Part shown: positions 12,729 to 12,970 of the stretch, piece after piece | Layout: every line of letters starts with the position of its first letter | Numbering within the stretch: the stretch's first letter is position 1 | Assembly (NCBI GenBank): GCA_035512595.1 | Contig: DATKDU010000281.1 | Coordinates: 1-12,970 of the forward strand | Length of the DNA stretch: 12,970 nucleotides | Direction: 5' to 3' | Origin: DATKDU01 sp035512595 | Lineage (GTDB): Bacteria; Planctomycetota; Planctomycetia; Pirellulales; Pirellulaceae | Notes under the pieces: generated by a model | What the model was told of the DNA's origin: nothing | The model's database searches: none | The model's input: only the letters and a program-made list of their open reading frames with translations | Position numbers and translations under genes: made by a program

Positions 12729-12970
12729 ATGTCCGCCAGTTCGTCCACGAGCGCGACGGAGCGTGCTCGGCCCGCCGAGGGCCAGGCGCTTTCCAACCAA
12801 GACGGGCTAACGTCAGGCCAATGGGCGGCCGTGCTCGTCCTGCTCACCCTGTTTTCCTACGGCCCGGCGTTTTACGCAGGGTTCATCTGGGATGACCCGG
12901 ACTACGTCCTAAACAACTACAACCTGCGGACTACCAAGGGGCTGATAAAAATCTGGCTCGAGCCCGAATC
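12729..12970 (+). CDS. 5' part of a membrane glycosyltransferase/TPR-type protein (runs off the window)
   Basis: ATG 12729 opens a frame that stays open to the right edge (80 codons plus 2 bases). It starts MSASSSTSATERARPAEGQA, has a transmembrane segment 'WAAVLVLLTLFSYGPAFYAG' (about residues 32-51) and continues 'FIWDDPDYVLNNYNLRTTKGL' in part. The 'F-I-W-D-D' motif just after the first membrane helix, followed by 'YVxNNxNL', is characteristic of planctomycete multi-pass TPR proteins related to TMTC/PMT-type (GT-C) glycosyltransferases, where the Asp pair lies in the first extracytoplasmic loop. Likely role: envelope glycosylation. Only the N-terminus is visible. Confidence 0.75.
   Translation, partial: MSASSSTSATERARPAEGQALSNQDGLTSGQWAAVLVLLTLFSYGPAFYAGFIWDDPDYVLNNYNLRTTKGLIKIWLEPE

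Noticed and set aside
1..12970. CRISPR array, tRNA, rRNA or a large defence system
   Set aside because: No regularly spaced repeats, no cloverleaf or rRNA-like segments and no defence protein motifs were recognised.

Overview
The window (about 60% GC by eye) looks like a planctomycete chromosome, probably Pirellulales-like. Lineage markers are a DUF1559 pseudopilin-like protein with prepilin N-terminus and H-X9-DG signature, a lysine-rich N-terminal extension on GroES, a stand-alone BlaI/MecI-type repressor, an octahaem CxxCH cytochrome and the start of an 'FIWDD' glycosyltransferase/TPR-type membrane protein. Taxonomy is inferred from protein style only.

Layout. 1-65 (-): first codons of a gene leaving the left edge, resembling an IS66-type transposase N-terminus. 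146-619 (+): a membrane-anchored periplasmic protein interrupted by one in-frame TGA at codon 81, followed at bacterial-SECIS distance by a hairpin with G in its loop. It shares a GTGA stop/start overlap with 616-1527 (+), the DUF1559 protein. 1684-3705 (+): large alpha/beta-hydrolase lipoprotein. 3720-4202 (-): XRE-type regulator whose promoter region is framed by a 9-bp inverted repeat. 4253-4501 (-): unrecognised 82-residue ORF coupled by an ATGA overlap to the octahaem cytochrome (4498 to about 6405, -), whose membrane anchor lies upstream of its first canonical start. 6540-8177 (-): release factor RF3 (prfC). 8178-8827: gene-poor leader with an 11+11-bp palindrome. 8828-10856 (+): groES-groEL, then a rho-independent terminator. 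11013-11290 (+): a 29-codon ORF with a perfect Shine-Dalgarno coupled to a 63-residue protein. 11350-11928 (+): HAD phosphatase. 12033-12440 (-): BlaI-type repressor without BlaR1, with a palindrome exactly inside a candidate promoter spacer. 12729-12970 (+): start of the membrane protein leaving the right edge.

How they work together. The region is mostly housekeeping (chaperonin, translation termination) with planctomycete accessory genes and no single large pathway. Clear functional couplings are groES-groEL, the 146/616 pair, the cytochrome plus 82-residue ORF, and the 29/63-residue pair. The most promising novelty is the candidate selenoprotein at 146-619. Its hairpin fits the known bacterial SECIS geometry, but a nonsense mutation or sequencing error cannot be excluded from this window alone.
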